From the NCBI RefSeq assembly GCF_000938255.1, contig NZ_JYMR01000001.1, forward strand, positions 183,566-247,565: a stretch of 64,000 nt of DNA, given 5' to 3'. This document shows positions 26,215-34,939 of the stretch, one piece after another. The notes beneath the pieces were generated by a model. The model was not told the origin of the DNA. It ran no database searches and saw nothing but the letters and a program-made list of their open reading frames with translations. Position numbers and translations under genes: made by a program. The first letter of the stretch is position 1; every line of letters begins with the position of its first letter. Source of the stretch: Bradyrhizobium sp. LTSP849. Lineage in GTDB: Bacteria > Pseudomonadota > Alphaproteobacteria > Rhizobiales > Xanthobacteraceae.

Positions 26215-27431
26215 TAAGCAACCAATCCCTTCATCGGCCTTGCGCTTGCGCTGTCCGGGAACACCGTCTCGGCCAGCACACGATCCGAGAGGCCGAACCG
26301 GTCTTGCAGCACGCCCTTGATCACGGAGCGGAGGTCGGTGGTGGGCTTGAGGTCGCGGGCCTCAAAGAGGTTGGCGAGCTTGAGGCCGGGCCAGTCGGAG
26401 ATGACGCGGCCGCCCTTCACCGCGCCGCCGGCGAGCAGCGCGACGGTGCCGGTGCCGTGGTCGGTGCCGTCGGTGCCGTTGATGCGCGCGGTGCGGCCGA
26501 ACTCGGTCGCGACCACCACGACAGTTTCGCGCCAGCGATCGCCAAGGCCGCTCTCGAATTCGGCGAGCGCGCCGTCGAGGCCGCTGAGCAGGAACGCAAG
26601 ACGTCCGATCGGGCCGCCTTCATTGGCATGCGTGTCCCAGCCGTCGAAGGCGAGTGCGGCGATGCGCGGACCGTCATCGGCCGCCATCAGTTTTGCGGCG
26701 CCGCGCGCGACCTGCCGCATCTGCGCGACCTGGTTGCCGGGTTTTGGCTTCATGTCGTCACCGCTCGCCGCCTTCTCAAGCTGAAGCCCCTGCGACAGCG
26801 CAGACGCCAGCATGGGATCGCGGTGGCGATAGAGCTCGACCAGCCGCATCGCGGTGTCGTCATCGGCCTGCGGCAGCGCGACCGGCGCCCAGCCGACGGT
26901 CGGCGCATTGCCGCGCAGCACCAGCGGCGTGGTGGGACCGACCGCGAGCCCGCTCGACACGCGCTCGCCGCGCGGCAGCGCTTCCAGCGCACGGTTGAGC
27001 CAGCCGGACTGCACGCGGCCCGGGCCGGCATAGCCGCTTTCGAGCACGTCCTGGCCATCGAAATGCGAGCGGTCGCGATAGGGCGTCGCCACCGCATGAA
27101 CGACGGCGGCATGCTGGTCGCGATACATGCGGGCGAATTCGGGCATCGACGGATGCAGCGCGAAGAAGGAGTCCAGCATGATCGCAGGATGCGCGCCATC
27201 CGCGGTGAGCGCGATCGAGCCGTGCAGGCCGGCATAATCGGGATCGCCGATCGGCGCGACGGTTGCGAGCCCGTCGAGCGCACCGCGCAGGATCACCACG
27301 ACCAGCCGTGGGTCACGTCCGTCAGCCGCACGCGCGAATTTCGGCAAATAGGCCCAGGCGGCGAAGGAGGCGCCGCCGAGCAGAAGGCCGCGGCGCGAGG
27401 TGAGGAGCCGGTTTTCGACGCAGTCGATCAT
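26214..27431 (-). CDS. DUF1501 exported protein (Tat substrate)
   Basis: A 405-aa protein of the DUF1501/sulfatase-like superfamily. The leader MIDCVENRLLTSRRGLLLGG then ASFAAWAYLPKFARA has the twin-arginine SRRGLLL motif, so export through Tat is expected. The body has the alkaline-phosphatase-like order: RLVVVILRGALDGLATVAPI, RSHFDGQDVLESG, AALAFDGWDTHANEG and VVVVATEFGRTARINGTDGT then DHGTGTVALLAGG. It follows the DUF1800 gene with ATGATGATG overlapping the stop; the third ATG (27431) is best spaced from AGGAG. The pair is widely conserved but its substrate is unknown. Confidence 0.9.
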   Translation of the reverse strand: MIDCVENRLLTSRRGLLLGGASFAAWAYLPKFARAADGRDPRLVVVILRGALDGLATVAPIGDPDYAGLHGSIALTADGAHPAIMLDSFFALHPSMPEFARMYRDQHAAVVHAVATPYRDRSHFDGQDVLESGYAGPGRVQSGWLNRALEALPRGERVSSGLAVGPTTPLVLRGNAPTVGWAPVALPQADDDTAMRLVELYRHRDPMLASALSQGLQLEKAASGDDMKPKPGNQVAQMRQVARGAAKLMAADDGPRIAALAFDGWDTHANEGGPIGRLAFLLSGLDGALAEFESGLGDRWRETVVVVATEFGRTARINGTDGTDHGTGTVALLAGGAVKGGRVISDWPGLKLANLFEARDLKPTTDLRSVIKGVLQDRFGLSDRVLAETVFPDSASARPMKGLVA

Positions 27432-27433
27432 CA

Positions 27434-29008
27434 TCATCTCCTCTGCATTTCCGGCGACATCAGCAGCAGTGCCAGCGCTTGCTGACGCGACTCCGCGCGC
27501 TCGATCGTCCGCCGCGTTTCGACCGAAGCCGCGTCCGCAGCGGCGAATTCCAGCAGATCGAGCGGATCGATGTTGTTGCCGAGTCGCGCGCCCATCTGCG
27601 AGGCGATGTCGAGCCGGAGCTTCATGCCCTCGGGCGCGGCCCAAGCCGCACTGGTGTCGGGGAAACCATTCGGCCCTGCCGGTGTCCACAAGGGCTGGCC
27701 GAGCAGGTTCAGGTTGTTGAGATAGCCACCGGGGTCCTCCGGCACGCGCGCGAGCAGCCGCCCGCTCGCGATCACAAAATCATAGGGCGAACGCATCTTG
27801 GTCAGCGGCGCCTGCCAGGCCTCGTCGGAATCGACCAGCGCCGTTGCCAGTGCCTTGAGATCGCCATCGGTCTTGACGAAGACATCGCGCAATCGCGCGA
27901 CCAAAGGCTGCGGCGGATCATCGGCCACGAAGTGACGGACGAATTTGGTGGCGACGAAATTCGCCGTCGCCGGATGACGCGCGATGTCGGCGAGCGCGGC
28001 CTCGCCCTGCGATAGTCCCGTCGCCTCATAGGTCTTGCCGAGCAGCATCTGCGGCCCGGGCTGATGCGCATTGGTGTTGAACACGAACGAGCCGGGCACC
28101 CCGAGCTGGCCCTGCCGGCCGGCAAAGGTCCAGCCCGTGATGATGCGCGCGAGCGAGGTGACGTCTTCCTGGGTATAGCCGCCGCCGACACCGAGCGTAT
28201 GCAGCTCCATGATCTCGCGCGCGAGATTCTCGTTCAGCCCGCGCTTGCGGTTCTGGCCCGCGCGCGAATCCGGCCCAAGCGATTGCTGGTTGTCGAGGAA
28301 GAACAGCATCGCCGGATGCTGTTCCACCGCCTTCAGCATGTCGGCGAAGCGCCCGAGCACATGCGGACGGATCGCCTCGCGTTCGAACGCGCCGGCCCAC
28401 ATCCGCGCCAGCTCGCCCTTGCTCGCGGAGATGCAGAAATGGTTGGACCAGAACACCACAAGCCGCTCGGTGAAGCCGCAATCGACCAGCGTCGCGCGCT
28501 GCAACCGCGCCAGCGCCTCGGCGCGAAAGGTTTTCTGGATCACGTTGAGCGGCTGCGGCGCGGCTTTCGCAGCAGGCGGTGCGATCGCCGGCTGCATGGC
28601 GTCGGGCTTCATCGCATTGTCGGCCGGCTTGTTGTCAGTAGGTTTGGCCTCGGTCATCTGGCCGGCGATCTCGGTCGCCACCGTGTTCAGCGAGAGATTG
28701 CGGCGCAGCCCGGGCTTCTGATCGGCCGGCGTCTGCGCAGGCTGGGCCTCCGTCGGCGCAACTGCTTTGGCCGCCGCCTCGCGCGCCTGCTTGACCTGGT
28801 CCTGATAGGCGAACACGGCCTGGCCGAGTTGCGGCGTCGATTGCAGGCCCGGCGCCTCCAGCAGCACGCCTGAGGGGCGGGCCAGCTCCGCCTTGACGAA
28901 ACCTCTGGGATCGGAGGCCGCATTGATGAGATCGCCGGATGCTCCGCCGCGGGCCCCGAAGCCGAATCGATTCAGCGCAACCAGCGCAGCTTGCGAATCG
29001 CGGGCCAT
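27434..29008 (-). CDS. DUF1800 family protein, partner of DUF1501
   Basis: A 524-aa protein. It begins MARDSQAALVALNRFGFGAR (the DUF1800 opening 'LNRxxFGP') and contains LVDCGFTERLVVFWSNHFCIS, GLNENLAREIMELHTLGVGG, YTQEDVTSLARIITGWTF and FVATKFVRHFVADDPPQPLV, all conserved in the family. A Pro/Ala/Lys-rich insertion (about residues 75-155) separates the N-terminal part from the core. No signal peptide is seen, so it may act in the cytoplasm or be carried out with the Tat substrate DUF1501 downstream. GGAGG is 8 nt before the ATG (29008); a TTG just before is not needed. Confidence 0.9.
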   Translation of the reverse strand: MARDSQAALVALNRFGFGARGGASGDLINAASDPRGFVKAELARPSGVLLEAPGLQSTPQLGQAVFAYQDQVKQAREAAAKAVAPTEAQPAQTPADQKPGLRRNLSLNTVATEIAGQMTEAKPTDNKPADNAMKPDAMQPAIAPPAAKAAPQPLNVIQKTFRAEALARLQRATLVDCGFTERLVVFWSNHFCISASKGELARMWAGAFEREAIRPHVLGRFADMLKAVEQHPAMLFFLDNQQSLGPDSRAGQNRKRGLNENLAREIMELHTLGVGGGYTQEDVTSLARIITGWTFAGRQGQLGVPGSFVFNTNAHQPGPQMLLGKTYEATGLSQGEAALADIARHPATANFVATKFVRHFVADDPPQPLVARLRDVFVKTDGDLKALATALVDSDEAWQAPLTKMRSPYDFVIASGRLLARVPEDPGGYLNNLNLLGQPLWTPAGPNGFPDTSAAWAAPEGMKLRLDIASQMGARLGNNIDPLDLLEFAAADAASVETRRTIERAESRQQALALLLMSPEMQRR

Positions 29009-29122
29009 CAATTTGTCCTCCGCGCGGAGCCAACCGCTTCCCTGGTCTGTGCGCGACGCCTAATATACCGCAGCGGGAGATGAACCCGACATGAAAATGA
29101 CGGTCAGGCTTTTGCGCAAATC

Positions 29123-29317
29123 ATGACAATTCCGAAAGAAATTCCGTTGCCGGAACCGCAACCGCGCCGCCTCGCCTGCTCCCGCTGCGGCACCGAGTTC
29201 GGCTGCGACCTATCGGGCACCTGCTGGTGCGCGGAGGAGACGGCGCGGCTGCCGATGCCGGTGAAGGGCGAGGATTGCCTGTGCCGGGAGTGTTTGCGTA
29301 AGGCTGCGGCGAGGTAG
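29123..29317 (+). CDS. Cysteine-rich CWC family protein (64 aa)
   Basis: A 64-aa protein with the CWC pattern: LACSRCGTEFGCDLSGTCWC followed by AEETARLPMPVKGEDCLCRE and CLRKAAAR. Eight Cys suggest binding of one or two metal ions. The 'CWC' motif names the family; no function is established. It is divergent from the DUF1800 gene, 114 nt apart. Confidence 0.85.
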   Translation: MTIPKEIPLPEPQPRRLACSRCGTEFGCDLSGTCWCAEETARLPMPVKGEDCLCRECLRKAAAR

Positions 29318-29528
29318 CCGGCAACAGTCGTGAGGGCGCGCACCCAACACTTTCAGTGTCGCCCCGGCGATTTCTGCGCCACGATATTTTCCTGCCCGAT
29401 GTCGTCACGAGCGTGATCATGTCGGTCTCGGCGCCGCGGCTTGAGCGTCGCGTGACATTTCAGGAACAGCCAATGGGCTGGTCCCCTGCTAGTGAACCAC
29501 CTCAGGTTTTATCGGCTAGGGGCTCTGC

Positions 29529-30353
29529 ATGGCACGAATTTGCTTCTCACGACTCGCGCTCCTCGCGGCCGTCGGGGGAATGGCGTCCGTCTCCGCGGCT
29601 GCGGCAGCCGACATGCAGGCCCCGGTCTACAAGGCCCTCCCTGCGGTCGCGCCGTTCAGCTGGACGGGATTTTACGTTGGCGGAACTGCCGGCGCGAGCT
29701 GGACCAAGGCGGATACGAGTCTCAGCGCTGTCAACGGGCCGGTTCCGCTCTACTTCCCCGCCGACATTCCCGGACTGAGCGCCATCGGTTCGCCGAACCT
29801 GTCGGGCACCAGTGCAATCGTTGGCGGCAAGGCCGGTTACAATCAGCAATGGGGCAGTTTCGTCGTCGGCGTCGAAGGCGACATTTCGTGGCGCCACTTC
29901 AACAAGACGGTCGCGACGGCCGGCAGTCCGTTCCTGACGTTCCCCGCTGGCACCGCGGCGTTCACAACCACCGTCTCGACCAACTGGCTCGCGACCATTC
30001 GCCCCCGCATCGGTTATGCGGTCGACAAGGCGCTCTTCTACGCCACCGGCGGTGTCGCTATCGGCGACGTCAAATATTCGAACACCTATGTGGGCTTCTC
30101 GCCGCTCGGATTCGGCTTGGAATTCGAGACGGCCGCGGTCAGCCAGACCCGGGTCGGCTGGACGGTTGGCGCCGGCATCGACTATGCGATCACGCCACAT
30201 TGGGTGGTGAGCGGCGAATACCTGCACGTGGATCTCGGCTCCGTCTCCACCTCCGGCCTCGTCACGACCGGCAACACACCTACCGCGACCTTCAACGTCT
30301 CGACCAAGCTGCGCAGCGACATTGGGCGCCTTGGCATCGCCTACAAGTTCTGA
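29529..30353 (+). CDS. Outer-membrane beta-barrel protein (Omp25-like)
   Basis: A 274-aa protein with signal peptide MARICFSRLALLAAVGGMAS...AAA, a short linker ADMQAPVYKALPAVAP, and barrel strands starting FSWTGFYVGGTAGASWTKAD. The mid-part has NQQWGSFVVGVEGDISWRHF and TIRPRIGYAVDKALFYATGG; it ends IGRLGIAYKF, with the C-terminal Phe recognised by the BAM machine. This is the classic Bradyrhizobium/Brucella Omp25-31 layout. No ligand or pore activity is shown. Stands alone, convergent with the GST pair. Confidence 0.93.
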   Translation: MARICFSRLALLAAVGGMASVSAAAAADMQAPVYKALPAVAPFSWTGFYVGGTAGASWTKADTSLSAVNGPVPLYFPADIPGLSAIGSPNLSGTSAIVGGKAGYNQQWGSFVVGVEGDISWRHFNKTVATAGSPFLTFPAGTAAFTTTVSTNWLATIRPRIGYAVDKALFYATGGVAIGDVKYSNTYVGFSPLGFGLEFETAAVSQTRVGWTVGAGIDYAITPHWVVSGEYLHVDLGSVSTSGLVTTGNTPTATFNVSTKLRSDIGRLGIAYKF

Positions 30354-30414
30354 CGCAAGCCGCGCTCCGCGCCAGGGTGGGCCGCGCTTTCGGCCGACCC
30401 TGGCTTCCGATCTG

Positions 30415-31110
30415 CTACACCGCAAACCCCGGCGACTTCCGCGCCATGCCGTCGAACGCATCGAGCAGCTTTTCGCGCCACGCATAGACCGGATCATCTG
30501 CCTCCAGCAGCTTGAACGGGCTGACCACGCGCGACCATTGGAAGCCGCCGAACACGATGTAGTCGGCATAATTCGGCGCGTCGCCACCAATGAAGGGCTG
30601 CTTCTTCAACGTCTGCCGCATTACTTCGAGCGACTTGCGGAATGCGACGACGCCGGTGTCGCGGTTTGCCTGGACCTCGTCCAGGCTCTTGCCGAAACGC
30701 GCCTCGCGCGACTTGCGGAAATATTCGGCATCGACTTCGGCAAGATTCTTCGGGATGTCGGCGACGATCAGCAGAGAGATGCCGCCGACGATGGCGATGT
30801 CGCCCCACGCATTGAGCATGCGCGCCATGGCGCGTCCGCCCTCGCCGCCGAACAGCGAGGGCCGGTCCGGAAACTTGTCTTCGAGATAGTTCGCGATCGT
30901 CCAGGAATCGACGACAGGCTTGTCATGATGCAGCAGCACCGGCACCCTCTCCGAGCCGTGCGGCGCGATCGTGCTCTTCTCGGTGAAGCGCCAGGGCAGC
31001 GAGTCCGCCGACAGCCCCTTATGCGCAAGCGCCATCCGAATGCGCCAGCAATACGGGCTGAAGGGCCGCGAGGCGTCGGTGCCGACAAGTTCGTAGAGCT
31101 TGAGTGACAT
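30415..31110 (-). CDS. Glutathione S-transferase family protein, second of a tandem pair
   Basis: A 231-aa GST: MSLKLYELVGTDASRPFSPY then CWRIRMALAHKGLSADSLPW, with a Cys/Ser active-site region at residues 13-21, the cis-Pro in ERVPVLLHHDKPVV and DSWTIANYLEDKFP. The helical domain has GDAPNYADYIVFGGFQWSRV, with the D in the conserved capping box. It lies 33 nt after another GST on the same strand and likely shares its transcript. Substrate unknown. Confidence 0.92.
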   Translation of the reverse strand: MSLKLYELVGTDASRPFSPYCWRIRMALAHKGLSADSLPWRFTEKSTIAPHGSERVPVLLHHDKPVVDSWTIANYLEDKFPDRPSLFGGEGGRAMARMLNAWGDIAIVGGISLLIVADIPKNLAEVDAEYFRKSREARFGKSLDEVQANRDTGVVAFRKSLEVMRQTLKKQPFIGGDAPNYADYIVFGGFQWSRVVSPFKLLEADDPVYAWREKLLDAFDGMARKSPGFAV

Positions 31111-31143
31111 GGATGGTGTTCCGTCTTTGCGAGCGCAGCGTAC

Positions 31144-31851
31144 CTACCGCACCACCGACGCGGTCTGCCCGAACAAAATCTTCCGTTCCTCGTCGGTGCG
31201 GATGGCGGGCTTGCCGAAGTTGGGATTGACCTCTTTGGCCAGCGCGTAAGCACGCTCGGTCGCGGGGCGGACGCGGATGACCTCTAGCCAGCGCTTCAGA
31301 TGCGGGAAGTCGTCGATGTTCTGGCCCTGGTTCGCATGACCGACCACCCAGGGATAGGACGCCATGTCGGCAATGGAATACTCGCCGGCAATGAATTCGC
31401 GATCGGCGAGGCGCTTGTTGAGCACGCCGTAGAGGCGGTTGGTCTCGTTGACATAGCGATCGATGGCGTAGGGAATCTTCTCCTGCGCGTAGTTGCGGAA
31501 ATGGTGGTTCTGGCCGGCCATCGGGCCGAGGCCGCCCATCTGCCAGAACGTCCACTGGATGACGTCGTAATGTGCGTAGAAATCGGTCGGAAGAAACTGG
31601 CCGGTCTTCTCGGCGAGATAGAGCAGGATCGCACCCGACTCGAACAGCGACAGCGGCTTGGTGCCGCCTTTCGGTTCGTGATCGACGATCGCGGGAATGC
31701 GGTTGTTGGGCGCCACGGCCAGAAACTCCGGCGTGAACTGCTCGCCCTTGCCGATGTTGACCGGGATGACCTTGTATTTCAGTCCGGTCTCTTCGAGGAA
31801 CATCGTGATCTTGTGGCCGTTCGGCGTGGACCAATAGTGCAGGTCGATCAT
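31144..31851 (-). CDS. Glutathione S-transferase, YfcG/YghU-type (disulfide-bond oxidoreductase-like)
   Basis: A 235-aa GST starting MIDLHYWSTPNGHKITMFLE, the hallmark of the nu-class YfcG/YghU group in which Thr/Asn at the STPNG site bind glutathione; GGTKPLSLFESGAILLYLAE and WQMGGLGPMAGQNHHF are also group features, and ADREFIAGEYSIADMASYPW is the helical-domain signature. Such enzymes reduce disulfides with glutathione. The earlier in-frame start (31926) is unlikely because the family begins at MIDLHYW. It is followed by another GST. Confidence 0.93.
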   Translation of the reverse strand: MIDLHYWSTPNGHKITMFLEETGLKYKVIPVNIGKGEQFTPEFLAVAPNNRIPAIVDHEPKGGTKPLSLFESGAILLYLAEKTGQFLPTDFYAHYDVIQWTFWQMGGLGPMAGQNHHFRNYAQEKIPYAIDRYVNETNRLYGVLNKRLADREFIAGEYSIADMASYPWVVGHANQGQNIDDFPHLKRWLEVIRVRPATERAYALAKEVNPNFGKPAIRTDEERKILFGQTASVVR

Positions 31852-31959
31852 GGCTGGATGTCCCGGGCTGGAAGGATGCGCGCAAGAAGATGCGGTTGCA
31901 TGAACGTCGCGCCGGGCTCGCCTCAAGTCAATGGTGTTCGCAATGACGGCCGCGTGAAG

Positions 31960-32190
31960 TCAGCGGCCGTTCGCGCGCAGCAACTTCTCGCCGTTTTCCG
32001 TCACCGCGATGATCAGCCCGATTCCGGGCAGCGTCTCGCGCGCGACAAGCCCGCGGTCAGCGGCGTCCTCCCAGATGGTGAGACGCGGGCACGAGGTTTT
32101 CCAGGTCGCGATCACCTCGGCATAAGCGCGCGGTTCGCGCGCGACCCATTCGACGAAGTCCAGCACCAGCGGATCGGCGGTCTCGCTCAT
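31960..32190 (-). CDS. Small conserved protein (76 aa)
   Basis: A 76-aa protein: MSETADPLVLDFVEWVAREP then RAYAEVIATWKTSCPRLTIW, EDAADRGLVARETLPGIGLI and IAVTENGEKLLRANGR. The sequence reads like a winged-helix domain (a wing of the 'V-T-x-x-G' type near the end), without a recognised family. It starts 12 nt after the TauE/SafE gene on the same strand, so it is probably cotranscribed with it. Confidence 0.7.
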   Translation of the reverse strand: MSETADPLVLDFVEWVAREPRAYAEVIATWKTSCPRLTIWEDAADRGLVARETLPGIGLIIAVTENGEKLLRANGR

Positions 32191-32202
32191 TGCAACCTCC
32201 CT

Positions 32203-32982
32203 TCATTGCACACCTGCCTTGGTGAAGGCGGCCAGCACCGGTGTACGCACCAGCAGCCAACCGCCATAGGCGACGTAGTAGCAGGCGATGGTGGTGATCA
32301 GCTTGTTCGACCAGGCGATGAACTGCTGGTCGGTCATGGCTTCGAGCAGGCGCCGCGCCAGCGTGGTGCCGAGCATCGAGGCTGCGATCGCGACGCCGGC
32401 CAGCACCGGATCGAGCGTCGCCGCCTGATCGATGACGCCGCCGAAATAGATCAGCTTGGTGAAATGGCTGACGAGCTGGCACATCGCCTTGGTCGCCACC
32501 TTCTCGCGCCGGCCAAAATCGCCACCGAGGAAGAAGGTGTCGAGCAGCGGGCCGGAGACGCCGGTCATCAGCATCAAGCCCATGCAGATCGTGCCATAGA
32601 CGGTGCCCTGCCAGAGGCGGTCGGGATCGGGCTTGATGTTGGCGGGCAGCAGTCGCGCCATGAACGGCGTGATGCCGAGCAGCAGCAGCGCCATCGGCTT
32701 GTCCGGCACATAGCGCGTGAGCGACCAGGCTGCGAGCGCGACGGCAGCGCCGACCATATAGTTCGCTACCGGCCGCCAGCGGATATGCGCCCGCCAGAGA
32801 AAAGCGCGCCAGCCGTTCGAGGCCATCTGCGTGATCGCATGCAGCACCATCGCGGTCGGCAGCGGCATCAAGGCCAGCAGCACGCCGATCAGGATCAGCC
32901 CGCCCGCCATGCCGAACAGCCCCGACAGGAACGCGGTGCCGACCATCAGCAATCCAAGGGCAGCGATCATGATCGGCGTCAC
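32203..32982 (-). CDS. TauE/SafE family sulfite/organosulfur exporter
   Basis: A 259-aa membrane protein with about eight helices. The repeated family motif is visible as GTAFLSGLFGMAGGLILIGV near the N terminus and GVSGPLLDTFFLGGDFGRRE in the second half. Start: GTG at 32982, with AGGAG 9 nt upstream; the ATG 12 nt downstream is also possible, and the longer frame to 33180 goes through a REP doublet. Members export sulfite, taurine-derived sulfonates or organic sulfur; the substrate is open. A divergent LysR gene lies 308 bp away and may regulate it. A small protein and two GSTs follow. Confidence 0.9.
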   Translation of the reverse strand: MTPIMIAALGLLMVGTAFLSGLFGMAGGLILIGVLLALMPLPTAMVLHAITQMASNGWRAFLWRAHIRWRPVANYMVGAAVALAAWSLTRYVPDKPMALLLLGITPFMARLLPANIKPDPDRLWQGTVYGTICMGLMLMTGVSGPLLDTFFLGGDFGRREKVATKAMCQLVSHFTKLIYFGGVIDQAATLDPVLAGVAIAASMLGTTLARRLLEAMTDQQFIAWSNKLITTIACYYVAYGGWLLVRTPVLAAFTKAGVQ

Positions 32983-33033
32983 GTGATGATTCTCCTCATG
33001 GTGGCTACGGCAAGTAAGGGACGCAGACTGCTT

Positions 33034-33171
33034 CACTCCCTCGCCCCGCTTGCGGGGAGCGGGTGGGGTGAGGGGGAGTCTCCGCAAGGACGGTAGCAAT
33101 TGGACTCGCGGAGCCTCCCCCTCACCCACCACGCTTCGCGTGTCGGCCTCTGCCCGCAGGCGGGGAGAGGC
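33034..33171. repeat. REP doublet (REPIN-like) between TauE and LysR genes
   Basis: Two facing REP elements: CCTCGCCCCGCTTGCGGGG + GGGTGGGGTGAGGGGGAG, and GCCTCCCCCTCACCC + GCCTCTGCCCGCAGGCGGGG + AGAGG. The inner GTCTCCGC/GCGGAGCC pair is also inverted. The middle shares nothing with DUF559. It is a third member of the same repeat family in this window. Confidence 0.85.
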
Positions 33172-33290
33172 GAAGGGCACGGCCTCCGCTTCAACAAATC
33201 AGCTTGGAATTACACTCATTCTTGTGCCTCGCTTGTGGGAAGCAGGCAAACTGAGTTATCTTGGCCTGGCATCAGCTTTCCTGAGGGTCC

Positions 33291-34211
33291 TTGCATTTGC
33301 GGCGACTGCTCTTTCTCAACGGCATCAAGGCATTCGAGGCGGCGGCGCGGACCGGCAGCTTTGCCGCGGCCGGCCTCGAGCTCAACGTCTCGGCGGCCGC
33401 CGTCAGCCGCATGGTGCATCTGCTGGAGGAACGGCTCGGCGTCGCGCTGTTCGAGCGCAAGGCCAACAGACTGGTGCTGACGCAAGCCGGGCGCGCCTAC
33501 CAGAGCGGGCTGACGCCGATCTTCGATGCGCTGGCGAGCCTCACCGCGCAGGTGACGGCGCCCTCCAGCGTCCGCGTGCTTACCATCGGCGTCGGCCATA
33601 CCTTTGCGATGCGCTGGCTGATCCCGCGGCTGTCGGAGTTTCGCAACGAGGAGCCCGACATCGAGGTGCGCTTCACCACCGGCGGCGCCGAGGTCGCGTT
33701 CGGCGAGGATTGGAGCTGCGGCGTCAAGCTCGGCACCGGCGACTGGCCGGGGCTGGTCGCCGAGCCATTGTTTGCCGGCGACCTCACGCCGGTCTGCGTG
33801 CCCCGCCTCGCCTCCGGCCTGAAGCGCCCGGCGGATCTCAAGGGCCCGAGCCTGATCCGCGTCACGCATTCAACCGAGGACTGGCCGCTCTGGCTCAAGG
33901 CCGCCGGCCTCACCCGGATCAACGCGCGCGGGCCGGAGTTCCAGTTCTACGGCCAGGCGCTGCAAGCCGCCGCCGACGGGCTCGGCATCGCCATGGGCAT
34001 CCGGCCCTATATCGACGACGATCTCGCCGCCGGACGCTTGGTCGCGCCGTTCGATCTCTCGGTCCCAAAGGGCATGCGCTGGTACCTGCTCTACCGCAGC
34101 TTCCAAACCGAGCAGCGCGACTTTGCCGCGTTCCGCCGCTGGATCATGCGCGCGGCCGCGGAACCCGCAGCCCGGCCGCGGCGGGTCGGACGAGCCGCCG
34201 GACGGGGCTGA
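33291..34211 (+). CDS. LysR-family transcriptional regulator (GcvA-like)
   Basis: A 306-aa regulator. The winged helix at the N terminus reads FLNGIKAFEAAARTGSFAAA, GLELNVSAAAVSRMVHLLEE and RLGVALFERKANRLVLTQAG, as in GcvA-type LysR proteins. The effector-binding domain starts near residue 90 (VRVLTIGVGHTFAMRWLIPR). The start is TTG at 33291 or 33297; no ATG precedes the domain. It is divergent from TauE/SafE with a REP doublet between, so it may control that exporter. The C terminus is Ala/Arg-rich and of low complexity. Confidence 0.9.
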   Translation: MHLRRLLFLNGIKAFEAAARTGSFAAAGLELNVSAAAVSRMVHLLEERLGVALFERKANRLVLTQAGRAYQSGLTPIFDALASLTAQVTAPSSVRVLTIGVGHTFAMRWLIPRLSEFRNEEPDIEVRFTTGGAEVAFGEDWSCGVKLGTGDWPGLVAEPLFAGDLTPVCVPRLASGLKRPADLKGPSLIRVTHSTEDWPLWLKAAGLTRINARGPEFQFYGQALQAAADGLGIAMGIRPYIDDDLAAGRLVAPFDLSVPKGMRWYLLYRSFQTEQRDFAAFRRWIMRAAAEPAARPRRVGRAAGRG

Positions 34212-34324
34212 TCCATCACCCGATCGGGTGAAAAAGCCGGCCGCTTGTGAACCGCTTCACATCCGCACATCCGGAAATGTGGTCCCCTGACCCTCCAACA
34301 GAACAGGACATTCGGGGACTACCA

Positions 34325-34552
34325 ATGACGACCCTTTACGACGGTTTTGACATCGAATCCTTCGAAGCAGGCAAGGGACTGTGGCACGCCCGTATCAGGC
34401 GCGCCGATTTCAGCCCGGTTGCCATCGACGGCGTGCTGTTTCCGGCCATGGAAGTCGGCTTCGCCTGGCCCGATCCGGACGCCGCGATTGCCGATGCCAA
34501 GCACCACATCGATCGCTTCCGCCGGCGCGCCGACGACAGCGACGACGAATAA
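34325..34552 (+). CDS. Small conserved protein (75 aa)
   Basis: A 75-aa protein MTTLYDGFDIESFEAGKGLW then HARIRRADFSPVAIDGVLFP and AMEVGFAWPDPDAAIADAKH, a compact alpha/beta sequence resembling a half-domain seen in several small proteins of this group (recall). It starts with ATG 34325, preceded by CGGGGA; longer in-frame starts are not supported. No function known. Next gene is 63 nt downstream, same strand. Confidence 0.7.
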   Translation: MTTLYDGFDIESFEAGKGLWHARIRRADFSPVAIDGVLFPAMEVGFAWPDPDAAIADAKHHIDRFRRRADDSDDE

Positions 34553-34615
34553 GCGGATTTCAAACCGACATTTCAAACCGACCTGGGACAGCGCGGCGCA
34601 ATTGGGGAACCGGTC

Positions 34616-34846
34616 ATGTCAATCATCGAATTCGAAGACGAACCACGGCCGAGGATCTACGCCCGTAATGTGCTGTCGAGATGCCCGGAATGCGACGGCG
34701 ATCTCACGGTGCTCCGTGTGATCGGCGGCCGCGCCGGGTGCGAGTACTGGACCATGCGCTGCACCGATTGCGGCGGGATCCATCTCGACATCCTCGAGCC
34801 GCGTCTGGTGGCCGAGGACGACGAGGGGCCGCAGCCGGCGGCGTAA
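34616..34846 (+). CDS. Small zinc-ribbon-like protein (76 aa)
   Basis: A 76-aa protein with two cysteine pairs: RCPECDGDLTVLRVIGGRAG then CEYWTMRCTDCGGIHLDILE, i.e. C-x2-C and C-x2-C (plus another Cys between), spaced as in a zinc ribbon. The C terminus is acidic. Possible nucleic-acid- or protein-binding adaptor. It lies 93 nt before uvrB. A good GGGGAA ribosome site precedes the ATG. Confidence 0.75.
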   Translation: MSIIEFEDEPRPRIYARNVLSRCPECDGDLTVLRVIGGRAGCEYWTMRCTDCGGIHLDILEPRLVAEDDEGPQPAA

Positions 34847-34939
34847 TCGTCGACCCTGCTGCCAACCTGCTGTCAGCAGCCTGCGTACGGACGGGCTTTC
34901 GCTCTTTTCTGAGGGGCGGACTCGCCCCATATTCGGGGC

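Noticed and set aside
31300..33096. 598-codon frame on the plus strand opposite the GST, small protein and TauE genes
   Set aside because: Opposite-strand frame spanning three well-identified genes; its composition is that of antisense of high-GC genes.
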